A stretch of DNA of 64,000 nt from Archivesica marissinica (taxonomy: Eukaryota > Mollusca > Bivalvia > Venerida > Vesicomyidae), in contig CM026391.1 of NCBI GenBank assembly GCA_014843695.1, positions 39,102,755-39,166,754 on the forward strand. Direction: 5' to 3'. The notes under the pieces were generated by a model. The model did not search any database. It saw only the letters and a list, made by a program, of their open reading frames with translations, and had not been told where the DNA came from. The position numbers and the translations under genes were made by a program. Shown piece by piece: positions 62,601 to 64,000 of the stretch (positions are counted from its first letter, which is position 1; every line of letters starts with the position of its first letter).

Positions 62601-64000
62601 TATGTATAGACAATCCCAATCCATGTATATGTATAGACACTCCCAATCCAAGGTATATGTATAGATACTCCCAATCCAAGGTATATATATATATAGACAC
62701 TCCCAATCCATGTATATGTATAGACACTCCCAATCCATGTATATATATATAGACACTCCCAATCCATATATATATATAGACACTCCCAATCCATGTATAT
62801 GCATAGACACTCCCGATCCATGTATATGCATAGACAATCCCAATCCAAGGTTTATGTATAGACAATCCCAATCCATGTATATGTATAGACAATCCCAATC
62901 CATGTATATTTATAGACAATCCCAATCCATGTATATGTATAGACAATCCCAATCCAAGGTATATGAATAGACAATCCCAAACCAAGGTATATGTATAGAC
63001 AGTCCCAATCCAAGGTATATGTATAGACAGTCCCAATCCAAGGTATATATTATAGACAATCCAAATACATGTATATGTATAGACACTCCCAATCCAGGTA
63101 TATGTATAGACACTCCCAATCCATGTATAGACGCTCCCAATCCATGTATATGTATAGACACTCCCAATCCAAGGTATATGTATAGACAGTCCCAATCCAT
63201 GTATATGTATAGACACTCCCAATCCATGTATATGTATAGACACTCCCAATCCATGTATAGACGCTCCCAATCCATGTATATGTATAGACACTCCCAATCC
63301 AAGGTATATGTATAGACAGTCCCAATCCAAGGTATATATATGACAGTCCCAATCCAAGGTAAATATAATATATAGACTACAAATACATGTATATGTATAG
63401 ACACTCCCAATCCATGTATATGTATAGACACTCCCAATCCAAGGGATATGTATAGTTAATCCCAGTACACGGTATGTATAGACAATCCCAATCCAAGTTA
63501 TATATGTATAGACAATCTCAATCCAATGTATATGTATAGACAATCTCAATCCAGGTATATTGTATAGAAAATCTCAATCCAAGGTATATGTATAGACAAT
63601 CCCAATCCAGGTGTATGTATAGACAATCTCAATCCAAGGTATATATGTATAGACAATCCCAATCCAAGGTTTATGTATAGACAATCTCAATCCAAGGTTT
63701 ATGTATAGACAATCCCAATCCAAGGTATATGTATAGTTAATCCCAATTCAAGGTATATGTATAGACAATCCCAATCCAAGGTATATATGTATAGACAATC
63801 CCAATCCAAGGTTTATGTATAGACAATCCCAATCCAAGGTATATGTATAGACAATCCCAATCCAAGGTATATGTATAGACAATCCCAATCCAAGGTATAT
63901 ATGTATAGACAATCCCAATACAAGGTTTATGTATAGACAATCCCAATCCATGTATATGTATAGACAATCCCAATCCATGTATATGAATAGACAATCCCAA
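50641..64000. repeat. 27/28-bp minisatellite array of over 13 kb, open at right edge
   Basis: Units TATAGACACTCCCAATCC + ATGTATATG (27 bp) and TATAGACAATCCCAATCC + AAGGTATATG (28 bp) are intermixed, with AGACAGTCCC, AGACGCTCCC and ACTCCAAATACATG variants. TATATATATATA expansions (up to about 24 bp) sit inside some units. The minus strand has almost no stops because both unit lengths encode Ile/Tyr/Trp/Gly-rich text in all three frames; frames reach 1,314 codons but are repeat artefacts. Large blocks are copied (see next entry), and landmarks such as GCAATTTATGCATAGAC recur at about 51180, 52220 and 53655. Confidence 0.98.
55383..61300. repeat. About 2.95-kb duplicated blocks inside the 27/28-bp array
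   Basis: The block containing AAACTACAAATACATG, AGTTAATCCCAGTACACGG, AGAAAATCTCAATCC and AGACACTCACAGTCC landmarks at about 55.9-56.95 kb recurs at 58.87-59.9 kb with a constant offset of 2,953 bp. Flanking parts match at 2,981 bp (55.38 to 58.36 kb) and about 2,992 bp (57.4-58.2 to 60.4-61.2 kb) because of unit gains and losses. A third partial copy lies at about 62.3-63.7 kb. Confidence 0.85.

Noticed and set aside
1..64000. Telomeric or rRNA/snRNA sequences
   Set aside because: No TTAGGG runs and no rRNA or snRNA text noticed on either strand.

Overview
This is eukaryotic, AT-rich, intron-bearing DNA from an invertebrate animal. The types of LINEs and tRNA-derived SINEs, and the form of the one recognisable host gene (an SLC5 sodium/solute cotransporter), fit a mollusc, probably a bivalve; that placement is inference. 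By my tally about two thirds of the 64 kb is tandem repeat in roughly ten separate families. Nearly all long open frames here are artefacts of stop-free repeat units.

Layout: 1-3456 is a 40-bp minisatellite. 3564-4789 (minus strand) holds the 3' end of an SLC5/SGLT-like gene: the last exon, a good penultimate-region exon and a weak candidate exon between them, with a second, unrelated 40-bp repeat in the intron. 4811-7789 and 13022-19991 are one ACACATG-type minisatellite, apparently split by a Tx1/L1-like LINE (8359-13021). That LINE itself carries a 5'-truncated LINE of another group at 10785-11497, flanked by a 14-bp target duplication. 19993-23142 is a 62-bp satellite. 23395-26690 has a SINE and a decayed CR1/jockey-group LINE. 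26700-28795 is gene-free with small DNA-transposon remnants. 28796-29153 and 37307-38857 are the same 18-bp minisatellite; between them lie a SINE, a decayed minus-strand Tx1/L1-like LINE split by an 830-bp TIR element with TA duplication, a direct-repeat pair and a 37-bp satellite. 39533-48530 is a 27-bp minisatellite. 48590-48767 (minus) is a likely exon of an unrecognised gene. 48980-50640 has two foldback elements and two SINEs. 50641-64000 is a 27/28-bp minisatellite that runs off the window.

How it works together: the only probable host coding sequence is on the minus strand (SLC5 3' exons and the exon near 48.7 kb). The satellites lie in introns or between genes. The retroelements form a nested record: minisatellite first, LINE into minisatellite, second LINE into the first; elsewhere MITE into LINE. 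I found no evidence of a novel defence, mobile or regulatory system. The most unusual points are the density of different minisatellites, the long-range duplications inside them (including the same 2,953-bp spacing in two unrelated arrays), and the nested insertions with readable target duplications.
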